Program-made: the position numbers and the translations under genes
Notes under the pieces: generated by a model
Databases searched by the model: none
Seen by the model: the letters and a program-made list of their open reading frames with translations, nothing else
Told to the model about the DNA's origin: nothing
NCBI GenBank assembly: GCA_902800715.1
Contig: CADCFN010000002.1
Coordinates: 124,001 to 188,000 of the forward strand
Source: an uncultured Bacteroidales bacterium
Lineage (GTDB): Bacteria > Bacteroidota > Bacteroidia > Bacteroidales > Muribaculaceae
Length of the DNA: 64,000 nt
Direction of reading: 5' to 3'
In this document: positions 26,312-34,453 of the stretch, piece after piece
How the letters are laid out: each line of letters opens with the position of its first letter
Position numbering within the stretch: the stretch's first letter is position 1

Positions 26312-27900
26312 AATACTCTGATATTGTAGCAATTATTGATTTCAAAAACTTGTTTCAATTCCATCTCATAGTCCTTGACTCCATCAGGGCTTGTCTTGGT
26401 GCAGGTCATGCCCAGTTTGTCGTAGAAGTCAGCCGTTTGGATGTTTTTGGCAGTGGGCACATATTGTGCCTTTACGCGTCTGTACCCGTCAAGTCTTAAC
26501 AGGTTAAGCACTGTTTTGACAAAGGCATCCTCGACACCCTTGCCCAAAATGCGGCAGCTCAGCAGCAACGTGTCGATATTGACTGTGATATCGTCAAGTG
26601 GTTCAAGGAAGATGGTCCCAGTGACGCCGTTGTCGCCAAAGCGGTCGCTCTCGTTCATGCAAAACAGATGCCAACCCTGTTCCATGAGTTGCCGCACATC
26701 GCTCTCAGTATAGCGATGAGTCGTCAGATTGAACTGGTTGGTCTTCTGAGTCATCTGGGCCACTCTGGGCACGCGGTGCTCGTCAACAGGAATGACATCG
26801 ATGGCAATGTCCAGACTGTAGAGGTAACTTTCAAGGTCGGCATACCGCGATCTCTCGGCATGACGCATGGCATTCTCCTGATACTGACGTGTCTTATCTC
26901 TATCTTCAGCTGTAACGGCATAGATGCGGAAATACCGTTCAACCAAATGCTTGAAGAAAGGCATCAGTTGATAAGGTTTTTCAGGGAAATCAGGCACCTC
27001 GACTTGGGGCAGCAGTTGCTTGATGAGTTCACGTTCGGCAGGACTATCGTCGACAAACACCATGCTGTCCAAGCCGATGTTGAGTTCATCAGCCAAGTCA
27101 CTCATATTGGTTGCTTTGTCTTTCCAATTGATGCGAACTGCAGCAAAATGCTCCTGCTTGAGCACCATGTTTGGGTTGAGTTGCCAGGCTTGAATCACAT
27201 CATCCTCGTTATTTTTACTGCAAACCGCTAGAATAACACCGTTTTTGGACAACTGCAACAGTGAGCGCTGCCAATAGTGAAACGCGTTGCCAGGGTAGTC
27301 GCCACCCAGTTTGATGCCGTCGATGCCGTCTTCACCCAGTACCCCACCCCACAATGTGTTGTCAAGGTCAAGTACAAGGCATTTCTTGCGCTGTAAGTCC
27401 AGTTCGGCGTTGATGCGCTGCCACCATGACTGGAAATCTCGTGCCAATTTGGGATTGAGCAAGGTCTGTGACATGAGATAGTATTTCCAGTTTACTAGTG
27501 TTTCAGAATCATAGCGAGAAGTGAACTCGCTGAAATCCACCCATTTTACATTAGGGTATTTCTTCTCCAGTTCTATTGCATGGAGATTGAAACGGTTAAT
27601 GGCCTCGGTGACAACCGTTTCATTGCCGGCAAGCCGCAACGAGAATAGACTCTCAAGTGAGAAAATGATAAACGGTTTGGAGTCTTTGACATGGGCTATC
27701 ACTATGTCAAGCTGGTCAATGTAGGACTCTATCTCTTGGGCAAGTTGAGTACAATCGGTGTTGATTGGAACCTGGAAAAACCAGATGTATCGATCCGCAT
27801 CATCAGGCACGAGACTGATGTCGTCATATCCCGAGTAGGTTATGTCATCATAACCGAAGAAGGCCTCGACCGTATGGTTTCTAAAAACAAATGTAGTCAT
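26308..27900 (-). CDS. FkbH-type HAD enzyme (glyceryl-ACP forming)
   Basis: A 530-residue protein; the ATG was preferred to the GTG just before it. It has an N-terminal alpha/beta region, then the HAD motif CLVLDLDNTLWGGVLGEDG (residues 174-192), VCSKNNEDD, MVFVDDSPAERE and a C-terminal GNAT-like domain (GWHLFCMNESDRFGDNGVTGTIFLE). FkbH proteins take glycerate from 1,3-bisphosphoglycerate, dephosphorylate it and attach it to a carrier protein; the products feed methoxymalonyl or tetronate biosynthesis. Here it sits inside a glycan locus and overlaps a carrier-protein gene, so it probably supplies a glyceryl unit for a sugar modification. Function by family; product inferred. Confidence 0.88.
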   Translation of the reverse strand: MTTFVFRNHTVEAFFGYDDITYSGYDDISLVPDDADRYIWFFQVPINTDCTQLAQEIESYIDQLDIVIAHVKDSKPFIIFSLESLFSLRLAGNETVVTEAINRFNLHAIELEKKYPNVKWVDFSEFTSRYDSETLVNWKYYLMSQTLLNPKLARDFQSWWQRINAELDLQRKKCLVLDLDNTLWGGVLGEDGIDGIKLGGDYPGNAFHYWQRSLLQLSKNGVILAVCSKNNEDDVIQAWQLNPNMVLKQEHFAAVRINWKDKATNMSDLADELNIGLDSMVFVDDSPAERELIKQLLPQVEVPDFPEKPYQLMPFFKHLVERYFRIYAVTAEDRDKTRQYQENAMRHAERSRYADLESYLYSLDIAIDVIPVDEHRVPRVAQMTQKTNQFNLTTHRYTESDVRQLMEQGWHLFCMNESDRFGDNGVTGTIFLEPLDDITVNIDTLLLSCRILGKGVEDAFVKTVLNLLRLDGYRRVKAQYVPTAKNIQTADFYDKLGMTCTKTSPDGVKDYEMELKQVFEINNCYNIRVL

Positions 27901-27903
27901 CAC

Positions 27904-28917
27904 TTATTTCTTGACCATGCAATAAATTTTACTCAAGAATTTCCAAATGCAGGGACGCATCATCAGGAAATGGATGATGGCCCACTTTTTACCGGTATAA
28001 TTGGCTTCGGGTCCAACGCATGTAAATGGATAAAGCCCTGCCTGCTTAATGTGTTGCAAGACATCATCTACGCATCCACAAGTCAAGGCTTTAGTCATTG
28101 AGAAATACAGATACACGTTTCTCATGCCTGCGACGCTCTTAGGAGAAGGCAATCCAGTAGATGACTCAAATTGCGTGATAGCCTCGTTGATAGAGGCTGC
28201 AGCATCCACCTGGCTCAACAAGCGGCGGCGCAGGTGCTCAGGGTTGGGATTATGCATGAAGCTGTCGCCACGGTTCACATAGCAATAGGCAATGGAATCC
28301 TCATAAACCACGCTTTCGGCATTGGGCAGAATACGCGCCATGAAGGGCCCATCCTCGCAAATGCGAATAGACGTGTCAAAGCGATATCCGACCTTATCAA
28401 GATAATCACGGCTTAACAGGAAGCGCCATGCATAAGGAATCATTGAATGCGTTTTAAGAAAGTCATACCCAGTCATCGGCTGAGTAGATGGAAAATCCAC
28501 AACCTTGCCGGCAGCAATGGGATTTCCTTGCATATCCACACCCTGATAGTTAAAGAAAAGGATGTCAAGATTCTGATTCACTGCATGCTGTAACAGGGAA
28601 TTCATCATTCCTGGTACAAGATAGTCGTCACTGTCAACGAAATGCAGATAACGTCCATGGGAATTATCAATACCCGTATTACGGGCAGCGCTCAAACCAC
28701 CGTTGGGCTGAGATATCAAACGAACCTGTTGATGGGTTTGGATATACTCTTGAATTATCGCACGGCTGTTGTCGGGTGATCCGTCATCAACAACAATCAC
28801 CTCATATTCATCAGGATTAATGCCTTGGTCAATAATCGTATCCAGGCACTTAATTACATAGGCCTCAGTATTATATACAGGTACGATATATGACAACAGA
28901 ATATCTTTCATGGGCAT
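27904..28917 (-). CDS. GT2 family glycosyltransferase
   Basis: A 337-residue GT-A enzyme that transfers a sugar from an NDP donor to the growing lipid-linked glycan. N-terminal LSYIVPVYNTEAYV, VVDDGSPDNS and FVDSDDYL (metal-binding DSDD) are intact, and EDGPFMARI holds the catalytic acid pair. The C-terminus is soluble, without a membrane anchor. It is 3 nt from the FkbH start and overlaps the VOC stop by 1 nt, so it belongs to the downstream end of the operon. Donor and acceptor unknown. Confidence 0.9.
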   Translation of the reverse strand: MPMKDILLSYIVPVYNTEAYVIKCLDTIIDQGINPDEYEVIVVDDGSPDNSRAIIQEYIQTHQQVRLISQPNGGLSAARNTGIDNSHGRYLHFVDSDDYLVPGMMNSLLQHAVNQNLDILFFNYQGVDMQGNPIAAGKVVDFPSTQPMTGYDFLKTHSMIPYAWRFLLSRDYLDKVGYRFDTSIRICEDGPFMARILPNAESVVYEDSIAYCYVNRGDSFMHNPNPEHLRRRLLSQVDAAASINEAITQFESSTGLPSPKSVAGMRNVYLYFSMTKALTCGCVDDVLQHIKQAGLYPFTCVGPEANYTGKKWAIIHFLMMRPCIWKFLSKIYCMVKK

Positions 28918-29318
28918 TAAGCTTCAACTAATTCAACAAGACCGTTATCTTTTTTATACAGAAAAGCGACTTGTCTGTTGTTCATGGCACAAGCAGGCAC
29001 TGGACCGCTCACCAACAAGAATCGCTGGCTGCGCAAATCTTCAATGGCTGCTTTGATATCCTGCACTTGATAGCATGAGTGATAAGGTGTCACACCCACA
29101 GCCTCAAGTGTGCGTGACAACGGATTCAAGTCATCAAGAGGTTCCAATAGTTCGATGCGAGGTTCTCCATGCTTTTCAAGGAAACAAACCCTAACATGTT
29201 GAATGGAGTCATCAACCGTTGGTGCTGCTTCATACCCCATTGAGATATAGAAGCGCTTGGTCTTCTCAATATTACGGCAAGCAATGCCTATATGGTGAAA
29301 TGTGAGAGGTGTTTCCAT
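28917..29318 (-). CDS. VOC-fold protein resembling methylmalonyl-CoA epimerase
   Basis: A 133-residue protein; the start METPLTFHH overlaps the KASIII stop by one base, and a longer N-terminus would be read from the KASIII gene. Metal ligands expected for the vicinal-oxygen-chelate family are in place: His9 (FHHIGIACRN), Glu56 (IELLEP), His80 (PYHSCYQVQDI) and Glu129 (NGLVELVE). The layout follows methylmalonyl-CoA epimerase more than glyoxalase I. With carrier proteins and condensing enzymes around it, an epimerase or lyase acting on an acyl thioester is likely (inference). The exact substrate is unknown. Confidence 0.78.
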   Translation of the reverse strand: METPLTFHHIGIACRNIEKTKRFYISMGYEAAPTVDDSIQHVRVCFLEKHGEPRIELLEPLDDLNPLSRTLEAVGVTPYHSCYQVQDIKAAIEDLRSQRFLLVSGPVPACAMNNRQVAFLYKKDNGLVELVEA

Positions 29319-30367
29319 CAATATTCGATGACGGGAGACACTTTGCAGTCGTGCATAGACAAGAGTACAGAACCCCAGCTCAATCCGGCACCAAAACCAC
29401 TCATCAGCATCGTGTGGTCCCCATCTAGCTTGCCGCATAGTTCACTGGATATGGTCAAGGGCACCGAAGCACTGCTGGTGTTGCCATACTTGTGAATGCA
29501 ATAAGGTACACGGTCGGGCTCCATTTTGAGCTTTTTCACTAAAAAGTCCATCATGAAGCGATTGGCCTGATGGAAAACCAGATAATCCACATCGTCAACG
29601 GTCTTCTGAGTTTCTTTGAGCAACTGCTTAATACTCTTAGGCACCTTGCTGATGGCAAAGTTAAAGACATCCATGCCATCCATAAACACTTCAAGATCGC
29701 TGCGAATGTTACCGTCCTCGCATTCACGCTCAACACAGGATTCCGGTGTAATCGGATTGCGCATACCAGCATGAATCTTTAGTGTGTCCTCGCCGCTGCC
29801 ATCGGTGTAAAGCAAGAATGTGGAATCACCATAATTCCCTTTTTCAATGAGCGTTGCAGTGCCGGCATCGCCATAAAGTGGCCAGTCTACCTTGTCACGG
29901 CGGTTAACAATCTTGGAAAAAGTCTCACCGTCGAGCAGAAGGACGCGATTGATGCCCTCTATAGACGCGTAAGCAAAGGCTGTACTGAGCGCAAACAAAT
30001 AACCCGAACAGCCCAGTGAAATGTCAAAACACATCGTTTCGCGTGGTAATCCCAATCGGTGCTGTAACAGGCAAGACGTGGCAGGTATGCGATAATCAGC
30101 AGTCTGACTCATGAAGAGCAGAACGTCTATGCTTTCGGGTGCGATATCATTATCGGCCATGAGTTGTTGAGCAGCCTTGTAACATAAGTCACTAGCCATT
30201 ACATCAGGGGCAGCGATGCGCCGCTCTACAATACCGATATTATTGATTGTTTTTTCTATTTCTTCCTCAGGAATCAGGTAGCCTAAGTCCTTGTTATAGA
30301 CCACTTCAGGCGGTACGCAAGCGCTTAGTGCCTTAATTCCCACACCATGAAATGTTATCTTTGCCAT
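29318..30367 (-). CDS. KASIII-type 3-oxoacyl-ACP synthase, copy 1
   Basis: A 349-residue condensing-enzyme homologue with the catalytic triad complete: Cys120 in LGCSGY, His266 in FHQANR and Asn296 in YGNTSSASVP. KASIII members either condense a short acyl-CoA with malonyl-ACP or, in secondary metabolism, transfer acyl groups to oxygen or nitrogen acceptors. It is clearly paralogous to the gene at 34454: both share GMRNPxTPES, the spacing of the triad and the C-terminal VIEY. Its divergence from housekeeping FabH points to a specialised substrate. It overlaps the VOC gene and has a carrier-protein gene 125 nt upstream. Confidence 0.88.
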   Translation of the reverse strand: MAKITFHGVGIKALSACVPPEVVYNKDLGYLIPEEEIEKTINNIGIVERRIAAPDVMASDLCYKAAQQLMADNDIAPESIDVLLFMSQTADYRIPATSCLLQHRLGLPRETMCFDISLGCSGYLFALSTAFAYASIEGINRVLLLDGETFSKIVNRRDKVDWPLYGDAGTATLIEKGNYGDSTFLLYTDGSGEDTLKIHAGMRNPITPESCVERECEDGNIRSDLEVFMDGMDVFNFAISKVPKSIKQLLKETQKTVDDVDYLVFHQANRFMMDFLVKKLKMEPDRVPYCIHKYGNTSSASVPLTISSELCGKLDGDHTMLMSGFGAGLSWGSVLLSMHDCKVSPVIEY

Positions 30368-30492
30368 AGTATACGGACGGTTATAGTATTATGGTTAAAG
30401 ATGCTTATTACAGATAGTTGAAGCAACTATACACAAATAAAATCTACCTTCAACAATAGTTGGGGCAGAGAAACAGTGTTGCTGTAATGACC

Positions 30493-30726
30493 TCATTCAA
30501 TTCTTGAAGAAACGATATTGTAAAGATCTTCAATTGTGTTACTGTTGCGGATATCATCTCCACGGAATTCCACGTCATATTCCTCATCGACCATCGCTAT
30601 GACCGATAAAGCAACAAGTGAAGACCATTCCTCGATATCCTTGAATTGAGTGGTGGCCTTTATAGTGTCGGGGTCTGTCTCTTCAAACAGATCCGCAAAA
30701 TTCTCTATGAATTGGTTCAAATCCAT
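30493..30726 (-). CDS. Acyl carrier protein 2
   Basis: A 77-residue carrier protein. The phosphopantetheine site is the atypical EWSSL (Ser36; the usual Asp is replaced by Ser or the Ser pair), followed by the helix VALSVIAMVDEEYDV. It is about two-thirds identical by eye to carrier protein 4 (37269), and both begin with an FIENFA helix. A good ribosome-binding site (AAAGGAG) lies just before the ATG, and a -7 box is nearby. It likely serves the adjacent KASIII copy 1. Confidence 0.85.
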   Translation of the reverse strand: MDLNQFIENFADLFEETDPDTIKATTQFKDIEEWSSLVALSVIAMVDEEYDVEFRGDDIRNSNTIEDLYNIVSSRIE

Positions 30727-30772
30727 TACTCCTTTAATAACGCAAAAATACCTAAAATATTTTTACGGCGTG

Positions 30773-30780
30773 CAAAATTA
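30773..30780 (-). promoter_or_regulatory. Candidate internal promoter (-7 box) before carrier protein 2
   Basis: TAATTTTG on the minus strand, about 46 nt before the ATG, inside the 159-nt gap to the upstream acetyltransferase gene. No ideal -33 partner was seen. The rest of the gap is AT-rich and empty. Confidence 0.4.
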
Positions 30781-30885
30781 AATAAAAAATCTTAATTAAG
30801 CACTAATATTAGAAATATCTGCCAATAAAATATGGTTTTAGGTACCTTTCATGGTATTATTGCTGCGTAGTAGTTGTGTCTTATC

Positions 30886-31527
30886 CTAAAAATCAAATTT
30901 CTTGGCTGGAACACCCAGATAAGTTGAATTGTTTTTGGGTTGTGTCATCAGTACACTGTTGGCTCCGAGAGTCACACCATTTCCAATGCACATGCCCTGC
31001 AATACCACACTAGCTACACCCAGCAGGTTGTTGTCACCAATCGTGATGCCACCAGAGAGATGTGCTCCCGGCATGAGGCCATTGAAGTCACCGATTGAAT
31101 TATCGTGGCCCACAACAACATGGTCATTAAAGAGATTGAAGTTGCCAATAGTGACATCGCACGAGATCATACAGTCGTTCTGGATGATATTGCCTTCTCC
31201 CATCTTTACGGTCTGTCCGTCAACCAGAAACAGTGAAGGGTCGATGAGATTGGGGAACGTGATGTTGGGATTGGTAATGCTCTCACGGATGCGGCGCACA
31301 ACCTTGTTGTCATTAATGGCGATGGCGATGGCTAGCGGTTCATCGACGCCCATCAGCATATCCATGCCGCCTAAAACCTTTCCGTAACGGGATACAGATG
31401 AATCAACCCGTTTGCTGTCATCAAAGAAACCAATCAACTGCCAGTCACCACCATAGGCATTAATCCTGTCTATGAGGCAGGCCACTTCCTTGCCAAATCC
31501 TCCGGCACCATAGATTGCAATTTTCAT
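30886..31527 (-). CDS. NeuD/PglD-type sugar O/N-acyltransferase
   Basis: A 213-residue protein with an N-terminal Rossmann-like part (IYGAGGFGKEVA) and a C-terminal left-handed beta-helix of hexapeptide repeats (GNIIQND, VTIGNFNLFN, GITIGDNN, ITLGANS type). The catalytic base is His141 (VGHDNSIG). Relatives acetylate the 4-amino group of UDP sugars (PglD) or sialic acid (NeuD), usually from acetyl-CoA. In this locus the donor could instead be an acyl-ACP (inference). It is closely similar to the C-terminal domain of the fusion gene at 38374, and lies beside the aminotransferase that would make its amino-sugar acceptor. Confidence 0.87.
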   Translation of the reverse strand: MKIAIYGAGGFGKEVACLIDRINAYGGDWQLIGFFDDSKRVDSSVSRYGKVLGGMDMLMGVDEPLAIAIAINDNKVVRRIRESITNPNITFPNLIDPSLFLVDGQTVKMGEGNIIQNDCMISCDVTIGNFNLFNDHVVVGHDNSIGDFNGLMPGAHLSGGITIGDNNLLGVASVVLQGMCIGNGVTLGANSVLMTQPKNNSTYLGVPAKKFDF

Positions 31528-31568
31528 AATATTATGTTTTTTAGTTAATAATCTTTGTTATATATATT

Positions 31569-32711
31569 TTAACGCTTGCAGCAAGCAATGATCTCATGGG
31601 CAACGCGTTCCACGTCCTCATCGCTCACGTAGGGACCACTGGGAAGACAAAGTCCCATAGAGAACAATTCTTCACTCACCCCGTTCACATAAGCTGGAGC
31701 TCCAGCAAACACGGGTTGTGTGTGCATGGGTTTCCACAACGGGCGAGACTCGATATTGCAGGCTTCAAGATGGAGACGAATGTTATCATAATCCACACCG
31801 GTCTTGGTTGGGTCTATCAAAATCGTGTTAAGCCAGTAGTTGCTATCGAAACGATTATCAGGGTTGACGTGAACGGTGATGCCGTCAACTTTGCTGAATA
31901 ATTCTATATACCGATTGCATAGATGCCTGTGATGAGCCAAGTGTTCGTCAAGAATGGTCATCTGGCCACGACCGATGCCAGCGCAGATATTGCTCATGCG
32001 ATAGTTATAGCCAATTTCCTTGTGCAGATAGTAAGGCACGGGCTCACGGGACTGTGTAGCATAGAACATGGTCTTCTTCTTGGTTGCTTCGTCAGGACAG
32101 ATGAGCGCACCACCGCCACTAGTGGTAATCATCTTGTTACCATTAAAACTCATGATGCCGAACATACCGAACGTGCCGCATAACTGATCACGATAACGTG
32201 AGCCGAAAGCTTCGGCAGAGTCCTCAATAACAGGTATTTCGTAGTGTTGTGCCACTGCCATGATTTCATCAATCATGGCGGGCATGCCATACAAATATAC
32301 TGGGATGATGGCTTTGGGTTTACGGCCGGTTTTAGCGATACGATCCTTGATGGCGTCCTCAAGCAAATTGGGGTCCATGTTCCATGAGTCACGTTCACTA
32401 TCGACGAATACTGGCGTTGCGCCTTGATAGACAATGGGATTAGCACTTGCCGAGAATGTCATGGACTGGCAAATCACCTCATCGTCACGACCCACTCCAA
32501 GGTTAACAAGTGCTAAATGGATGGCAGCAGTGCCTGAACTGAGAACAACTACACGCTTGCCCTCGCCACAGAGTCGTTCAAGGTCCTCTTCAAATGCATT
32601 GACATTTGGGCCCAAAGGAACCACCCAATTGGTATCAAACGCCTCTTGAATGTAATTCATTTCCTGCCCGCTCATGTGGGCAAGACAAAGTAGTATTCTG
32701 TTGTTAGCCAT
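31569..32711 (-). CDS. DegT/DnrJ/EryC1 family sugar aminotransferase
   Basis: A 380-residue PLP enzyme. The internal aldimine lysine is Lys193 in SFNGNKMITTSGGG, and the PLP phosphate and ring pockets SSGTAAIHLAL and EDSAEAFGSRY are intact. Family members convert a 4-keto (or 3-keto) NDP sugar to the amino sugar, as PglE does in bacillosamine synthesis. It is followed 41 nt later by an NeuD/PglD-type acyltransferase, the expected next enzyme. The 4,6-dehydratase that would supply the keto sugar is not in the window. Confidence 0.92.
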   Translation of the reverse strand: MANNRILLCLAHMSGQEMNYIQEAFDTNWVVPLGPNVNAFEEDLERLCGEGKRVVVLSSGTAAIHLALVNLGVGRDDEVICQSMTFSASANPIVYQGATPVFVDSERDSWNMDPNLLEDAIKDRIAKTGRKPKAIIPVYLYGMPAMIDEIMAVAQHYEIPVIEDSAEAFGSRYRDQLCGTFGMFGIMSFNGNKMITTSGGGALICPDEATKKKTMFYATQSREPVPYYLHKEIGYNYRMSNICAGIGRGQMTILDEHLAHHRHLCNRYIELFSKVDGITVHVNPDNRFDSNYWLNTILIDPTKTGVDYDNIRLHLEACNIESRPLWKPMHTQPVFAGAPAYVNGVSEELFSMGLCLPSGPYVSDEDVERVAHEIIACCKR

Positions 32712-32738
32712 TTGATTAAATAAATATTTTAGAAGTGT

Positions 32739-33320
32739 TTATATCTGTTCTGGTGCATGACCGGGATATATAGTGCGATTCTCGGCCAGCTGTTTGATGA
32801 TGATTTCGCTCTGTGATGCTAATAATTTGTCGGAGTGTGGTAAATTGGTTACGGTTTTAACACCTGGTATGTAGCTGTCACCTGTAAATAACATATCATC
32901 TACCACCCAAGTTATACTATCATTGCTATGGCCTGGCGTGAAAACCGCTTTAACCCGAATCTCGTCGAACAAGTCGATATACTTGCCATCATCAATAAGT
33001 TGTACAAGATGAGGCTTGTCGAAGATAAAAGGAGTACCATAGTATTTTGAGAAATTGAGTTTGTCATTGGTCAAGCTCTCAAGTCCCGACTGATTAGTAT
33101 AGATTGGTACTCCGAGGAACAACGAGGTCAAGGTGTTCAAGCCGTAGATGTGATCAAAATGGGCATGAGTGAGCAGTACCCCGTTCAGTTTACCATCAAT
33201 GTAAGGCAGTAACTTATCGACATCTCCACAATCTATAACCCATGAGTTATGCTCCTGGGTCAGCACATAGCTGCAGGATCTGTAGATGGTATTCACTACT
33301 TGATGGATTGTCATGCTCAT
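32739..33320 (-). CDS. MBL-fold metallo-hydrolase
   Basis: A 193-residue metallo-beta-lactamase-fold protein. The metal motif THAHFDH (His52, His54, Asp56, His57) and the later TPGHSND and FTGDSYIPG ligands are complete. The fold includes glyoxalase II-type thioester hydrolases, lactonases and nucleases; the small size and the context of acyl-carrier proteins favour a thioesterase or lactonase acting on pathway intermediates (inference). The start could be two codons further in (MTIHQ). Gaps to both neighbours are 27 nt. Confidence 0.82.
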   Translation of the reverse strand: MSMTIHQVVNTIYRSCSYVLTQEHNSWVIDCGDVDKLLPYIDGKLNGVLLTHAHFDHIYGLNTLTSLFLGVPIYTNQSGLESLTNDKLNFSKYYGTPFIFDKPHLVQLIDDGKYIDLFDEIRVKAVFTPGHSNDSITWVVDDMLFTGDSYIPGVKTVTNLPHSDKLLASQSEIIIKQLAENRTIYPGHAPEQI

Positions 33321-33347
33321 AGAAAGATTAACGGTGTTACAGGATTC

Positions 33348-34448
33348 TCATTGCATGTGGAGATAGAATAGTGAGTCTTTGGGGAAAACCTTCTTAAAGT
33401 TTTGTTCCCTTGAACACTCTACATGACTTGCTCGCTCAATGATCTCATCAAGATACTCTCCAAACATGGGACCTGCCATCATTTGCGGCCCTTCAACACT
33501 GGGAACCAGGTTAAACTCAATCAGTAAGGGCTCGCCATTGGGCAAAACCGTCACATCCCATCCTACAAAATCAAAGTATGGCAAGCGGCTATGCATCTGG
33601 AAGAGCGTCTGGATGACCTTCTCATAACAGGGTATCACAAGATTGTCAACCCCTGTTTCATTGCTTAGTGAGCCTACGTTCATGTTCTTGAAGCGATAAA
33701 CCCTATCATCAACGCGTCCGTCAGGATGAATCAGGCAGGTTCCCCCACCCTGCGATACATTATCCTTGATAGCCCCCTTGCCGCCGAAACGCAGATGTGC
33801 AAACGGATACAAGAACTCGTAGGTGCCATCCAGGCGGCGATAAGTGTATAACCGCATCGAATTGAGTGATGTGGGATTGACACGCTGTAAATCATGATGC
33901 TGTTTTACTTTCTCCTGTACGACGTAGTTGAAGGAATAGTGGTCAAGTAAAGCCTTCAATTGCTCGGTTGAGCAGTCACCTATCTGCTCTACACCCTCAC
34001 CATTGCAGGTCTCAACTGTAGGTTTGATGATGAGGTCACCATCATGGCTCTGGATGGCGGCTATAGCCTGCTCGAGAGAAATCTCTTTACCATCGCGATA
34101 CAGATGGCCATGCATGTTCTTGACAATGGCTTGCGGTTGCTTTACGCTCGGGAACAATTCGCTGTAGATGTTCTTGTCGAGATAGGCGTCCTTAAAATCG
34201 TAACGGTTAAGTGACGGTATCACAAAGAAATAATACACGTCCATCGACAAGTATCGGTCACTGTTGATGCCGTTAAGCCTCGAGAAGTAATCAGCAAACA
34301 TCATCGAGACTTTAAAGCCGCGTGATTCGTAGTAAGGAGACAGTTCCTTCTTGTGCGCTTTGTAGTCAAAGCCATCGGCCATTACATGGGACTTAAAGTA
34401 CCAGTCGCCCCAGTAATATTCCTTATTTGTATTGATAAAATGCCCCAT
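33348..34448 (-). CDS. Sugar-transfer-associated ATP-grasp protein
   Basis: A 366-residue protein of the ATPgrasp_ST type. The ATP-grasp core shows IIKPTVETCNGEGV (Lys142), VVQEKVKQHHDLQRV, SLNSMRLYTY, SQGGGTCLI and the metal-binding EFN of LLIEFNLVPSVEG. ATP-grasp ligases join a carboxylate to an amine or thiol through an acyl-phosphate; this branch is repeatedly found in glycan loci with unknown acceptors. It may attach an amino or hydroxy acid to a sugar amine (inference). It lies 5 nt after KASIII copy 2, so the genes are coupled. Confidence 0.85.
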   Translation of the reverse strand: MGHFINTNKEYYWGDWYFKSHVMADGFDYKAHKKELSPYYESRGFKVSMMFADYFSRLNGINSDRYLSMDVYYFFVIPSLNRYDFKDAYLDKNIYSELFPSVKQPQAIVKNMHGHLYRDGKEISLEQAIAAIQSHDGDLIIKPTVETCNGEGVEQIGDCSTEQLKALLDHYSFNYVVQEKVKQHHDLQRVNPTSLNSMRLYTYRRLDGTYEFLYPFAHLRFGGKGAIKDNVSQGGGTCLIHPDGRVDDRVYRFKNMNVGSLSNETGVDNLVIPCYEKVIQTLFQMHSRLPYFDFVGWDVTVLPNGEPLLIEFNLVPSVEGPQMMAGPMFGEYLDEIIERASHVECSREQNFKKVFPKDSLFYLHMQ

Positions 34449-34453
34449 CAGTG

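Noticed and set aside
27900-27903. GTG start three bases before the FkbH ATG
   Set aside because: The ATG keeps normal spacing to the upstream GT2 stop, so the GTG adds only one residue and no support.
30414-30430. Short palindrome ATAGTTG-AAG-CAACTAT in the KASIII upstream gap
   Set aside because: Only 7-bp arms, no T-run; it could be an operator but nothing else supports it.
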